DNA from: Nitrososphaeraceae archaeon
Lineage (GTDB): Archaea; Thermoproteota; Nitrososphaeria; Nitrososphaerales; Nitrososphaeraceae
Direction: 5' to 3'
DNA length: 53,329 nt
Assembly: GCA_016782225.1 (NCBI GenBank)
Contig: JADDOW010000043.1
Span: 1 to 53,329 of the forward strand
Shown here: positions 45,180-53,329 of the stretch, piece after piece
How the letters are laid out: every line of letters starts with the position of its first letter
Numbering within the stretch: position 1 is the first letter of the stretch
Notes under the pieces: model-generated
What the model was told of the DNA's origin: nothing
The model's input: only the letters and a program-made list of their open reading frames with translations
Database searches by the model: none
Program-made: the position numbers and the translations under genes

Positions 45180-45734
45180 CTATTTGTATTTTTCTATCAC
45201 GTCAGATCCGTAGCGTTGGAGTAGCTTGTGAATTTTGGGATCAATCACATAATTGCAATAGGGAGCGTCTTGATGATTGTCATAATAATCCTTATGGTAA
45301 TCCTCTGCAACATAAAAATTTTTGATTGGAGTGATTTCTGTCACAATCGAATTTTCATATACGCCCTTATCTTCAAGGTCTTTTTTTGATTTTTCTGCAA
45401 TCTCTTTTTGTTTTTCATTATGGAAAAAGATTGCAGATCTGTACTGTGTGCCAATGTCATTGCCTTGCCTATTGGGGGTGGTTGGATCATGGGTGTGCCA
45501 AAAGATGTCGAGAATCTTTTCAAAAGGTATTACCTTGGGATCAAACTTTATCTGGATTGATTCTGCGTGTCCGGTATTACCTGCGCAAACCTGATCGTAG
45601 GATGGGTTTTTTACCGTTCCCCCTGCGTATCCGGGTAGAACAGATTTGACTCCTTTAAGCCTTTTGAATACTGCTTCTGTGCACCAAAAGCACCCGTTTG
45701 CAAATGTTGCGGTTTCAGTCATATCATCATTCAT
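45180..45734 (-). CDS. msrA: Peptide-methionine (S)-S-oxide reductase
   Basis: Repairs S-methionine sulfoxide in proteins. 184 residues from the ATG at 45734. Catalytic Cys in GCFWC at position 15, GYAGGTVKNPSYDQVC, HAESIQI, FWHTHDPTTPNRQGND and YRSAIF all match. An upstream in-frame start (45794) would add 20 residues lying within msrB, less likely. The start overlaps the msrB stop by eight bases, so the pair is coupled. Confidence 0.94.
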   Translation of the reverse strand: MNDDMTETATFANGCFWCTEAVFKRLKGVKSVLPGYAGGTVKNPSYDQVCAGNTGHAESIQIKFDPKVIPFEKILDIFWHTHDPTTPNRQGNDIGTQYRSAIFFHNEKQKEIAEKSKKDLEDKGVYENSIVTEITPIKNFYVAEDYHKDYYDNHQDAPYCNYVIDPKIHKLLQRYGSDVIEKYK

Positions 45735-46173
45735 AAATTGTTTTTGGCAACTCCTTTTCCTTTGAAACAAACTGAATCGATAACGAATTAACACACTCCC
45801 GCGTATCTTTGTCGGTCAAATGCTCCCCTTTGAATTCGTGTCCCAAATGGGCACCACAGTTTGCGCATTCTATTTCTGTTCGCATTCCATCGGGATCGGG
45901 TAAACGCTCTATTGCGTTTGGCAATGCTGCATCGAAGCTTGGCCATCCGCATCCAAAGCTAAACTTGCTTTTTGACGAAAAAAGGGGAGCGTTACACCTT
46001 CGGCAGATATATGTCCCATCTTCATAAAAACCATCATATTTGCCAGTAAACGGAAACTCGGTGGCTTTACCTATAATGACTTTTTCCTCTTCTGCTGTTA
46101 GTTTATTGTAACTCACATTTCTTTCACCATTAACCATAACAGATCCTGTTATAGAGTGTATATAGCATTGCAT
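45727..46173 (-). CDS. msrB: Peptide-methionine (R)-S-oxide reductase
   Basis: Repairs R-methionine sulfoxide. Zinc-binding CRRC and CANC pairs, FGCGWPSFDAAL, GAHLGHEF and the catalytic Cys in RECVNSLSI are all there. ATG at 46173 gives 148 residues; an internal ATG at 46137 (MVNGERN) gives a length closer to typical MsrB. First gene of the msrBA operon. Confidence 0.93.
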   Translation of the reverse strand: MQCYIHSITGSVMVNGERNVSYNKLTAEEEKVIIGKATEFPFTGKYDGFYEDGTYICRRCNAPLFSSKSKFSFGCGWPSFDAALPNAIERLPDPDGMRTEIECANCGAHLGHEFKGEHLTDKDTRECVNSLSIQFVSKEKELPKTIYE

Positions 46174-46365
46174 TATATTTAATATTTATATTCTGTTATG
46201 CTGCTAAAGCAAACAAAGGAAACGTAATACATTACTTTTGACGGCATTATACTCCCGTATCATATACGCATTACCATGCCACCAAAGTTAGAATCCATAA
46301 ATCAGTGATTACCGTTAAATCCAATAGCAAGCCCTGGAAAAAGTATTGAAAGATTATATTATTTT

Positions 46366-47127
46366 ATGGATACCATAAAGACGTCATTGAGTAATAGGAA
46401 ATTTCATGTTGAGCCGCACATTAAGGAAAGTAATTACATTAGGGATATAGTGTTTGGTTTTGGAGATGGAATCAACACATCTTTAGGCATAGTGGCAGGT
46501 GTAGGTGGGGCATCAATAGGGGTAGACATTGTTATTCTTGCAGCCCTGATAGGCATGTTCACAGGTGCCAAGGCGATGGCGGTACAAAACTACCTTGCAG
46601 TTAAATCCCAAAGGGAAATTCTGGAGTCAGAGATAAAAAGAGAAGAATACGAGATAGAGCATTATCCGGATAGAGAGAGAGAAGAGATAGAGCAAATCTA
46701 CAAGTCAAAGGGTTTCTTGGGAACCGAGCTGGATATTGTGGTAAACAAAATTATTTCAAACAAACAGGTTTGGCTAAAGACGATGCTTACTGAGGAACTG
46801 GGCCTCAATTTGGAGATAATAGGTTCACCCATCAAGGGAGCGCTAGTAATGTTTATATCATTTTTGATAGGAGGGATTCTACCGATTGTTCCATATTTTA
46901 TTGTCAAGACAGGGTTAATTACAAATTTTATAGCATTGATGATTGCAATCTCCATTAGTTTGTCGTTTTCGTTTTTGATAGGCGCAATTAAAGGCAAAAT
47001 GGCAAAGAAAAGTTGGTGGAAAGGTGGATTGGAGATGTCTTTGCTGGGTACAGGTATAGCATTGGTGGGTTATGGAATAGGCTCAGAATTGAGTAATTTG
47101 GGAATTGTCAATCCAGGAGAAGTTTAA
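46366..47127 (+). CDS. VIT1/CCC1-family iron/manganese transporter
   Basis: 253 residues. Membrane protein with the VIT1 opening VFGFGDGINTSLGIVAGVGG, AMAVQNYLAVKSQREILESE, a cytoplasmic helical metal-binding domain rich in Glu (residues ~80-125, EIEHYPDREREEIEQIYKSK), and PIKGALVMFISFLIGGILPI in the second half. Exports or sequesters Fe(II)/Mn(II). ATG start directly after a TATTATTTT leader, single gene. Confidence 0.88.
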   Translation: MDTIKTSLSNRKFHVEPHIKESNYIRDIVFGFGDGINTSLGIVAGVGGASIGVDIVILAALIGMFTGAKAMAVQNYLAVKSQREILESEIKREEYEIEHYPDREREEIEQIYKSKGFLGTELDIVVNKIISNKQVWLKTMLTEELGLNLEIIGSPIKGALVMFISFLIGGILPIVPYFIVKTGLITNFIALMIAISISLSFSFLIGAIKGKMAKKSWWKGGLEMSLLGTGIALVGYGIGSELSNLGIVNPGEV

Positions 47128-47188
47128 AAGCATCATCAACGGATAAAGATATTTGTTTTGCCTTGATTTGTTTTGGCCAAATAACTAA

Positions 47189-49327
47189 TTAACCATATGT
47201 TTTTTTCAGCTTTTTAGCCAGTTTTGGCCCTATTTTTGGAATCGATGATAAACTGGTTTCAGATATTGATAATAAATCGCTGGGGACACGGATTCCAGCT
47301 GAATACAGAGAACGGGCTCTAGCTCTTCCAATATCTTTGATTTGGACCAACGGAACAAGTTCCATCTTCACGCCGTGTTTTATCCTGTTTTCAAGTGAAA
47401 AGATAACGGGAAGCAAATCGGTTCTTCCAAGCAATTTGGCTATTTCAAAGATAGATGTTATCAACCATTTTGAAACCTCAACAATCCTATGGACATCACC
47501 TGGGTCTATTCCCATCTTTTCGTGAATTCTCTTTTCAGTGGATTCGTTGATCCATTCGTATAGGGTCCAAAGGCTTCTTGAGCAATCCATCACGTCCACA
47601 TCAAAAAAAAACTCATCGTAGTTATTATAGAATATAATACTGAATTCCTCGATATCCTGTTTCCTAAAAGAGAACTTGGGGTAAAAATCTGGGCTCGTGG
47701 TAATTATGTGCAAGAAACCGAAAACATTATTTGTTTTTAGGGAGTGGTGTTTGACGGATTTTATTATTTTTTTAAACGCTACAGCGGTCTCAGGGTTAAG
47801 GTACAGCCCAGATACTAATTTACCAAATGTGGTAACATAATACCTATTGTTTTCAAACTTAACCAGGCCCTCATCCATAAAATAATCCAAAGATGTATCT
47901 ATCTTGTTATAGAGGGAGGAGCTGTTTTTGTTTTGGAAAGAATGGAATGTTTTTGAAAACAGGTCATAGATGTCATCAATATCGATTCCAAGAAAAGAGG
48001 AAATGGTCCCCAGCAGATGGATTTTTATTGCCACATCATTTCCAAGGCTGGAGTTTAGTGGTTCAGGGGTACCCAAGACATAGTGGTCATATATATCCTC
48101 GTAATATGTTCTGGGATCAGATAATATTATTGATTCCCCATAAGTATCATATCGGGGTCTGCCCGCTCTTCCACACAGCTGCTTGTATTCAAGAACAGTT
48201 ATTGGAATGTTTGCTCCATATCTAAAATCATATCTGGAGACATTTGTGATTATAACTCGACGGGCGGGAAGGTTGACACCGGCGGCTAAAGTGGGTGTGG
48301 CAAACAAGGCTTTGATGGCCCCGCTTTTAAAAGCCTTTTCGACCACTTCTCTGCTTGGTAGACTTAGCCCGGCATGGTGAAAACCAACTCCAAATGATAT
48401 CAAATTTGACAAAGTTTTTGTCAAATCAGTATCATCGTTGTTTTCCAAAAGCAATTTTGAATACTTTAGCGCTGTTTTTCTTTCTTCCAAAGACAAGTTT
48501 TTGTAAACTATTTCAGAAGATGTTTTAGCTAATGAGATCGATCGCTTTCTGGTTTCAACAAAAACAAGGTTTTGGCCACCATCTTTTATGGAATCCAATA
48601 CCAAGTCCACTGCCATGGATGATGTATCCTTACCTGATTCAGAAACATTTATCTTGGAATCGTCATTGTAATAAACGACACCATCCGAATAAACCCCTTC
48701 CAACAGCCTTGTTGGTCTCCAGGAGCTTTCTATTAATTTACACCCTAACCAGTCAGATATCTCAGGGGAATTTGTCACAGTGGCGCTCAAACCCAGGATT
48801 TGGGAAGCGGGGTAAAATTTTTTTATTTTTGTAAGAACCATTTCCAATACCGAACCCCTGTCCAAATCACCAATCAGGTGAATCTCATCTGAAATAAAAA
48901 GCCCCACATTGGATAACCACGAAACGCCTTGTCTTAGAATAGAGTCCAGCTTTTCATTGGTTAGAATAACAATGTCAGAGTTTCCTAATTGGGTATTTGA
49001 GGTATTAAAATCACCGGTACTAATCTTTATTTTGATTTTTCTTGAAAAAATTTTGGACTTATCGATTTCATTGAAATCTGTGAATTTTTCATAGGCAAGT
49101 GATCTCAAGGGGGTCAAATACACCACCTTCTTGTCTTTTTCCAGGGATTTAATAGCGGCTAGTATGGCTATCAGCGTTTTACCACTTGCCGTTGGGGTGG
49201 TAACCAGAACATTAGACCCATCCAGCAATCCATTGTCTATCGCTAACTGCTGGGGAGGAAAAAGAGAATTATAACCCATAAATGAAAGGAAAGAAGAAAT
49301 TTTATCATCATCAAGGTTTATCTGCAT
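47189..49327 (-). CDS. Hel308-like superfamily 2 DNA helicase
   Basis: 712 residues. Walker A TASGKT at 46-51, motif Ib, DEIH at 147-150, SATV, and motif VI QLCGRAGRPRYD. The ratchet and helix-hairpin-helix domains follow, ending in IPKIGPKLAKKL. Domain order and length fit archaeal Hel308 (Ski2-like 3'-5' helicase for stalled forks). Q-motif FPPQQLAI is present. Start ATG at 49327. Confidence 0.92.
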   Translation of the reverse strand: MQINLDDDKISSFLSFMGYNSLFPPQQLAIDNGLLDGSNVLVTTPTASGKTLIAILAAIKSLEKDKKVVYLTPLRSLAYEKFTDFNEIDKSKIFSRKIKIKISTGDFNTSNTQLGNSDIVILTNEKLDSILRQGVSWLSNVGLFISDEIHLIGDLDRGSVLEMVLTKIKKFYPASQILGLSATVTNSPEISDWLGCKLIESSWRPTRLLEGVYSDGVVYYNDDSKINVSESGKDTSSMAVDLVLDSIKDGGQNLVFVETRKRSISLAKTSSEIVYKNLSLEERKTALKYSKLLLENNDDTDLTKTLSNLISFGVGFHHAGLSLPSREVVEKAFKSGAIKALFATPTLAAGVNLPARRVIITNVSRYDFRYGANIPITVLEYKQLCGRAGRPRYDTYGESIILSDPRTYYEDIYDHYVLGTPEPLNSSLGNDVAIKIHLLGTISSFLGIDIDDIYDLFSKTFHSFQNKNSSSLYNKIDTSLDYFMDEGLVKFENNRYYVTTFGKLVSGLYLNPETAVAFKKIIKSVKHHSLKTNNVFGFLHIITTSPDFYPKFSFRKQDIEEFSIIFYNNYDEFFFDVDVMDCSRSLWTLYEWINESTEKRIHEKMGIDPGDVHRIVEVSKWLITSIFEIAKLLGRTDLLPVIFSLENRIKHGVKMELVPLVQIKDIGRARARSLYSAGIRVPSDLLSISETSLSSIPKIGPKLAKKLKKTYG

Positions 49328-49813
49328 GTATAAATAAAAATTAAAGGTACATTGCCTATTAATTTATTTCATTTTATCATAGGGCAGCTTTTTTTGCCAA
49401 TGAGTATGCAACTCCCTTCTTTGAGATATGATTATGCATATAATAGTTATAGATAAGTCAATTTGCTTTAACAACTCCTTCTGACTTTTTAATTATTGTC
49501 AAGGGCGAAACACAGGAATAAATGCGCCTGTGTGTCCCTTATCGATTCGACCAAAGAAACAGTGAAGACCATTAAAACACCAAAAAACAGAATGATTCAG
49601 TTCAAAAAATGCAAATTTGAGCGTGAAAAGAAAGAGAGAAAGAGAGAAGTATTGGCGTGTAGGGAGAGGAGGGACGGGTTTGAGTAAAGGCATACAGCAA
49701 TTTACAGTCAAACGCCATTAGCCCTACAATATAGTATATTGTATATTTAGCTAATAACAATAATAATAATAATAGTATTATTGGTAAGGATAAGCAATAC
49801 AGGAATAAAAAGA
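49328..49813. other. Intergenic with hairpin
   Basis: No convincing gene. A 49501-49540 hairpin has stem AAGGG/CCCTT, a small internal loop, and stem ACACAGG/CCTGTGT around a 10-base loop. A 60-codon plus-strand frame at 49496 is Lys/Arg-rich and likely chance. Confidence 0.45.
49501..49540. other. Two-part stem-loop
   Basis: Outer stem of 5 pairs, inner stem of 7 pairs, total span 40 bases. GC-richer than its surroundings. Candidate structured RNA or terminator of the minus-strand metal permease gene (that gene's upstream neighbour on the strand is further right, so it would terminate the metal locus). Confidence 0.4.
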
Positions 49814-50653
49814 CTAAGAATGACCTATTGATTTTTGTTTTTGGGGTAGTTTTGAGGCAACATATTTTGAGGCGCTTAGTGAAAAAAATATGCCGGTAGA
49901 CACCAATACAATCATTCCACTTGGGGTAACATTTATCTCATATGACAAAATTGTTCCCATAGCTACAGACAGCACAGAAAAGCACGCTGAAAGTAAAAGA
50001 GTTTTTTTGAATCCATATCCAAGCAACAAAGCAGCAACATTAGGGATTATTAACAGTGATGAAACCATCAATACGCCGATCAGTCTGATTGAAATCACAA
50101 TACTAACTGTTGCTAAAACAATAAACAAATAATTTAATAGCGTCACATTCAGTCCACTTATTTTTGCCTGTTCTTCATTAAAGACCAAATAAACTAGCCT
50201 TTTGTAAAAGGCGATAACAAATGATATAATTACAGTACTAAGAAATACAATGATCAGGGTCTCCTCATGACTGACTAAAAGGATGCTCCCAAAAAGATAA
50301 CTGGTTATGTCAATAGAGAAACCACCGGATAACCCAATAAATACAAGGCCAACTGCCAATCCAAACGACAATAAAACTGCAACAGAAGAATCAGAATACA
50401 CCCTCTTGCTTGAGTTTAATTTCACCATCGCCAATCCACCTAAAACTGAAACAATAAATGAAATCCAAATTGGGTTGGATTTAATGAACAATCCTAAAGC
50501 GATACCCCCAAAAGCAACATGGGATATTGCATCACCAAATAAAGAAAATCTCTTAAGCACTAAAAATAGCCCTAGTAAAGAACAGCTAAGAGATATCGCT
50601 ATTCCGGAAATCAGTGCCCTTTGGATAAACTCATATTGTAAAATTTCAAGCAT
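49814..50653 (-). CDS. Metal ABC transporter permease, second system
   Basis: 279 residues, ABC-3 family. SLLGLFLVLKRFSLFGDAIS, HVAFGGIALG, YLFGSILLVSHEE, LNYLFIVLATVSI and VSSLLIIPNVAALLL match ZnuB-type permeases. About eight spans. No His-rich tail, unlike the first permease. It follows the binding-protein gene by 53 bases. No ATPase gene follows within the window, so it may use the ATPase encoded at 1417-2166 or one elsewhere. Confidence 0.9.
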   Translation of the reverse strand: MLEILQYEFIQRALISGIAISLSCSLLGLFLVLKRFSLFGDAISHVAFGGIALGLFIKSNPIWISFIVSVLGGLAMVKLNSSKRVYSDSSVAVLLSFGLAVGLVFIGLSGGFSIDITSYLFGSILLVSHEETLIIVFLSTVIISFVIAFYKRLVYLVFNEEQAKISGLNVTLLNYLFIVLATVSIVISIRLIGVLMVSSLLIIPNVAALLLGYGFKKTLLLSACFSVLSVAMGTILSYEINVTPSGMIVLVSTGIFFSLSASKYVASKLPQKQKSIGHS

Positions 50654-50706
50654 ACCCGATTCACTTTTGTTCTAATGCAATACAGCAAAACAAACACTTT
50701 ATGGAA

Positions 50707-51720
50707 CTAATTTGTGCACTTTAATGCGATTTTCAAGTTGTTTAGATTATCGTACATTTTTGAGAAATAATCTTTATTCATCTGTTTTTCTTCATCGGAA
50801 ATAGTTTCGATAGGACTTAGGGTCAAAACTTGACCGTTTATTTCTTGCGCTACTGTATCAGGCAATCTGGGATCCATGTTATCCTCAGTAAAAACAACAT
50901 CCAAGCCCAATTGTTTTGAGAGATCTATAGCTTCCCTTATCTTTTGCGGTGGGGCCTCTGTTTCAGGGGATAGGCCTTGGATTGAATGCTGAATTAATCC
51001 ATACCGATTTGCGAAATAACCAAAGGCATCATGAAAAGAAAGAAAATCATGGAGTTTGCAATTAGTCAGATTAGAAATGATATCAACATTTAGTTTATCC
51101 AGATGATTGGTAAATTGGACATAATTATTGTTATAATATAGTTTATTTTGTGGATCTAGGTTATTCAACGAGTTTAGTATGTTTTTTGCCTGCAATTTAA
51201 CCAAAAGCGGATCAAGCCATATGTGGGGATTGGAAATTTGTGTGTTTTTTTCCAAGGGCAAGTCCCTGCTCAAATCAACTATAGTGACGTTATTTAATTT
51301 ATTAATCCATGATTCAAAGCCCATCCCATTAACAAAAATTGCATCGGCTTTTTGCAAATCATTGATTTGTTTTGCAGTTGGCTCAAAGTCGTGGGGCTCC
51401 ATCCCATTGGGAACTATGACAGAAACATCAACTTTATCCTTACCAATTTTTTTGACAAAGTCATAGACAGGATAAAAAGAAGTAAAAACCTTTAAAGGAT
51501 TAGCATTAGATCTTGTAACCTCATTGTTGTTTCCACTATCAATATAACCAGCAGAGGGACTGCTTGGTTTAACAATATTTGCCGATTCAGAACCATTAGC
51601 ATATAATGATTCATTAATTGCGGTTACTTTTAGAGTAAGAGATGAAGAAAGCAAGAGAATCAATAACATCGAACTACCAATAATAAATAGAAAAAGCATA
51701 CTCTTCACAATAGATGTCAT
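50707..51720 (-). CDS. Metal ABC transporter substrate-binding protein, second system
   Basis: 337 residues. Signal or anchor at 8-30, Ser/Asn linker, then TroA fold. Candidate ligands: His in GMEPHDFEPT, SNPHIWLDP, SFHDAFGYFANRYG, and an acidic FTEDNMDPR. Distant paralog of the protein at 2228-3274. Divergent from the NikR-like gene; the 140-base spacer has duplicated operator-like sequences. Confidence 0.9.
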   Translation of the reverse strand: MTSIVKSMLFLFIIGSSMLLILLLSSSLTLKVTAINESLYANGSESANIVKPSSPSAGYIDSGNNNEVTRSNANPLKVFTSFYPVYDFVKKIGKDKVDVSVIVPNGMEPHDFEPTAKQINDLQKADAIFVNGMGFESWINKLNNVTIVDLSRDLPLEKNTQISNPHIWLDPLLVKLQAKNILNSLNNLDPQNKLYYNNNYVQFTNHLDKLNVDIISNLTNCKLHDFLSFHDAFGYFANRYGLIQHSIQGLSPETEAPPQKIREAIDLSKQLGLDVVFTEDNMDPRLPDTVAQEINGQVLTLSPIETISDEEKQMNKDYFSKMYDNLNNLKIALKCTN

Positions 51721-51740
51721 TGTTATTAATAATATAAACT

Positions 51741-51803
51741 TATCATAATAACATTTAATAAGATTATGGCAATATCATAATAACCTTCATAGATTATGCC
51801 ATT
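51741..51803. promoter_or_regulatory. Duplicated operator-like repeat
   Basis: Two tandem, imperfect units of about 31 bases. Each holds TATCATAATAAC (51741-51752 and 51773-51784) and ATTATG(G/C)CA (51763-51771 and 51793-51801). TTATG-N7-CATAA also forms a dyad across units (51764-51780). It lies between two divergent genes, just upstream of a TATA-like TTTATATT for the binding-protein gene. Likely target of the adjacent metal-responsive repressor. Confidence 0.55.
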
Positions 51804-51860
51804 TTAGCAATTGAGGAAAACTGAAAAATTAATAATATAACGCAAACAAAATATAAAATA

Positions 51861-52244
51861 GTGCCAATTATAAGCATTTCACTAAACGAAAATATTATCC
51901 AAGAGCTAGATAAATTACAAAAATTTTTGGGTTTTTCAGGAAGGTCAGAAATAGTAAGGGCAAGCGTTAGGAATTTACTTTTGGAGGAAAAAAGGATAGA
52001 GGAATTGAATGGGATATTGCATTCAGTTCTTTTGGTAATTCATGATGAAAAGTCTGATCAAGAGATTAGTGAAATGCGACATGACTATGACAAAATAATT
52101 AATACCCACATACACAATAAAATTGATAAAGACAGGTGTCTTGAGATTTTTGTGCTTTATGGTGAATCAAGAGACATAAAAAACATGACCAAAAAATTTC
52201 AGGGAAATAGGAAAATGGACCAGGTAAGATTGATAGTAACTTAA
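51861..52244 (+). CDS. NikR-like ribbon-helix-helix metal regulator
   Basis: 127 residues. N-terminal ribbon-helix-helix (IISISLNENIIQELDKLQKF then GRSEIVRASVRNLL), C-terminal ACT-like domain with HIH at 83-85 and Cys 93 (CLEIFVLYG), plus H74 and H61. NikR binds square-planar Ni through three His and one Cys in a near-identical HxH...C pattern; here two extra residues separate HIH from Cys. GTG start with TATA-like AATAATATAA 25-35 bases upstream. Expected to control the divergent metal transporter. Nickel is the likely, not proven, ligand. Confidence 0.85.
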   Translation: MPIISISLNENIIQELDKLQKFLGFSGRSEIVRASVRNLLLEEKRIEELNGILHSVLLVIHDEKSDQEISEMRHDYDKIINTHIHNKIDKDRCLEIFVLYGESRDIKNMTKKFQGNRKMDQVRLIVT

Positions 52245-52294
52245 TTTTAGTTTTAGAGACATAATGACGCTGCTAATATGTTATTTTAATTTAG

Positions 52295-52368
52295 AGCCAT
52301 AAGTGGGATTCGAACCCACGACCTAAGGTTTACGAAACCTTCGCTCTTCCGGGCTGAGCTACTATGGC
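52295..52368 (-). tRNA. tRNA-Thr (CGU)
   Basis: 74 bases on the minus strand. Acceptor GCCATAG/TTATGGC, anticodon arm AAGGT-TTCGTAA-ACCTT with anticodon CGT, T-arm GTGGG/CCCAC around TTCGAAT, discriminator T. No intron, no CCA. Confidence 0.94.
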
Positions 52369-52439
52369 ACAGTCTTTAAGTTTACATATCAATGTTTAAC
52401 TTTTGAAAAGGTTAAATAATAATATATTTTTTTAAAATT

Positions 52440-52760
52440 ATGGCTGAATGCGGCACTCACAGGTTTTTTTTTGATTGGAGTTGCCATATTTGCAAAGAAG
52501 AATACCATAAGTTAAAAGGAACAAACACAATAAAGTCAGAAAATTATGACAAGATAGGTTTTGAGGAAAGGGCAAAAAAGAAAGGGCAAAAGGGTTACAA
52601 GGAATTTAATGAAGAAAGGGCAAAAAAACTATATGAAGAAATATTTCTGCAATATCTAAAAAAGGGCAACCTAAGTGAGGAGGAATCAATTAATCGCTCA
52701 AAAACAATAATAAGAAAACAGTGCAAGCTTCGAGGGATTGAGCCATGGTCATGGACATAG
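52440..52760 (+). CDS. Small Cys/His protein of unknown function
   Basis: 106 residues. The N-terminus MAECGTHRFFFDWSCHICKEEYH has a C-x10-C-x2-C and His set that could bind zinc. A basic helical region (FEERAKKKGQKGYKEF) and a C-terminus ending GIEPWSW follow. ATG start after a TATA-like run. It lies just before lsm and may share a role in RNA biology, but no family was recognised. Confidence 0.7.
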   Translation: MAECGTHRFFFDWSCHICKEEYHKLKGTNTIKSENYDKIGFEERAKKKGQKGYKEFNEERAKKLYEEIFLQYLKKGNLSEEESINRSKTIIRKQCKLRGIEPWSWT

Positions 52761-52841
52761 GTATATCCTAAACCCTTATATAACAACGGGTTAGGTCAAT
52801 CCAAGTTAAACCTAAATAACAAAAAAGGGTTTCATCTTGTA

Positions 52842-53072
52842 TTGTCATCACCTCAAAATAATCAATCCAATATTTTGCAAAGCAGCCTACACAAAGACAT
52901 CATAATAAAATTAAAAGGAAAAAGAACCCTACAAGGAAAGCTGAAAAGTTTTGATCAATATATGAATTTAACATTAGAAAACGCCACAGAAGCCTTAGAA
53001 GGCGACAAAGTTAATGAAATGGGAGAAATATTTATCAAAGGAGAAAACATAGTCATCATTGCAACTAAATAA
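52842..53072 (+). CDS. Sm-like archaeal protein (Lsm)
   Basis: 76 residues with both Sm motifs: Sm1 KDIIIKLKGKRTLQGKLKSF, DQYMNLTLENA, and Sm2 IFIKGENIVIIATK (the IxG-like element is IKG). Forms heptameric RNA-binding rings. TTG start at 52842. The length is typical for archaeal SmAP. Confidence 0.9.
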   Translation: MSSPQNNQSNILQSSLHKDIIIKLKGKRTLQGKLKSFDQYMNLTLENATEALEGDKVNEMGEIFIKGENIVIIATK

Positions 53073-53194
53073 TCAATTACACCATATAATCCAAGTTTTT
53101 AAAACTAAATAAAAATAAGAATAGAAATAAAAAAATTTATTTGGATTCATCATGGCCTTCAGCGCCACTTCATAGTTTCTGAATCATAACAATT

Positions 53195-53229
53195 GATAGA
53201 TTGGCATTTGTTCCTGATGCCAATCTATC
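53195..53229. terminator. Perfect 13-bp stem-loop
   Basis: GATAGATTGGCAT and ATGCCAATCTATC with a 9-base loop. It is about 120 bases after the lsm stop and about 30 bases after the end of the minus-strand gene at the right edge. No clear T tract follows on either side. A bidirectional terminator or a small structured RNA. Confidence 0.45.
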
Positions 53230-53260
53230 AAAGCATTCCCCGATATTTCTTTAATGCGCA

Positions 53261-53329
53261 TTATTCGTCGTTTCCGTCATTGTCGTTTCCGTCATTGTCG
53301 TTTCCGTCATTGTCGTTTCCGTCATTGTC
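53261..53329 (-). CDS. C-terminus of a DNDGN-repeat protein (partial)
   Basis: The window ends inside a gene read from the right. The visible part is four exact 15-base units coding Asp-Asn-Asp-Gly-Asn, then Asp-Glu and TAA. Asp/Asn/Gly pentapeptides of this kind occur in secreted, possibly calcium-binding tails. The start and function are outside the window. Confidence 0.6.
   Translation of the reverse strand, partial: DNDGNDNDGNDNDGNDNDGNDE

Noticed and set aside
49496-49711. Two overlapping opposite-strand frames
   Set aside because: Lys/Arg-rich on one strand and Phe/Leu-rich on the other, around a hairpin; both likely chance.

Overview
The window is a stretch of an AT-rich archaeal chromosome, most likely from a soil ammonia-oxidizing archaeon of the Nitrososphaerales (Thaumarchaeota/Nitrososphaerota). 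The genus (Candidatus Nitrosocosmicus-like) is inferred. The evidence is the mix of genes: an archaeal urease operon with a urea transporter, a thermosome subunit, a GINS subunit, a Hel308-type helicase, an archaeal Lsm protein, many Lrp/AsnC-type and cupredoxin genes, frequent TTG/GTG starts with few Shine-Dalgarno sites, and a tRNA intron with a bulge-helix-bulge fold. No amo genes lie in the window.

Bases 527-12890 are almost entirely on the minus strand and form a urea-nitrogen module. In transcription order it reads: urea transporter, a 194-aa unknown, ureA, ureB, ureC, a divergent thermosome subunit, a 146-aa unknown, ureE, ureF, ureG, ureD, then a three-gene metal ABC transporter whose permease ends in a histidine-rich tail. 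Position and tail suggest that this transporter supplies nickel to urease. At the other end of the window (49814-52244) a second permease and binding protein of the same ABC family, without an ATPase gene, sit divergent from a NikR-like repressor across a duplicated operator-like repeat.

Bases 13238-29688 are mostly core genes: ParB-like protein, universal stress protein, flavin/F420-type oxidase, a DedA/VTT-like membrane protein, a 2-hydroxyacid dehydrogenase, tRNA-Pro with a non-canonical intron, a fused siroheme-decarboxylase-like protein, an aldo/keto reductase, a DUF1802 protein, a chlorite-dismutase-family protein, SufC, a cupredoxin, a zinc-ribbon peptide, GINS and glutamine synthetase. 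Two spots (14.5 kb and 18.8-19.1 kb) contain frameshifted genes.

Bases 29840-38498 are a decaying integrative element. It starts in the 3' end of tRNA-Val(UAC), ends at a 22-bp copy of that tRNA end, and has a 15-bp inverted arm just inside each end. It carries a tyrosine integrase broken by at least four frameshifts, a broken winged-helix gene, a DUF2382 fragment, an apparently intact PII-like protein with an atypical T-loop, a dead IS6/IS240-like transposase, a MEDS-domain protein and a broken secreted protein. Four GC-rich perfect or near-perfect hairpins recur inside it, two of them within a 49-bp repeat. Decayed membrane genes (TauE/SafE-like and an unknown) continue to 40.7 kb.

Bases 41526-44952 encode three secreted proteins (an NHL beta-propeller and two Asn/Ser-rich unknowns). 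Methionine sulfoxide reductases A and B, a VIT1/CCC1 metal transporter, the Hel308-like helicase, the second metal-uptake locus, tRNA-Thr(CGU), a small Cys-containing protein and Lsm follow. The right edge cuts a minus-strand gene whose C-terminus is a five-residue DNDGN repeat.
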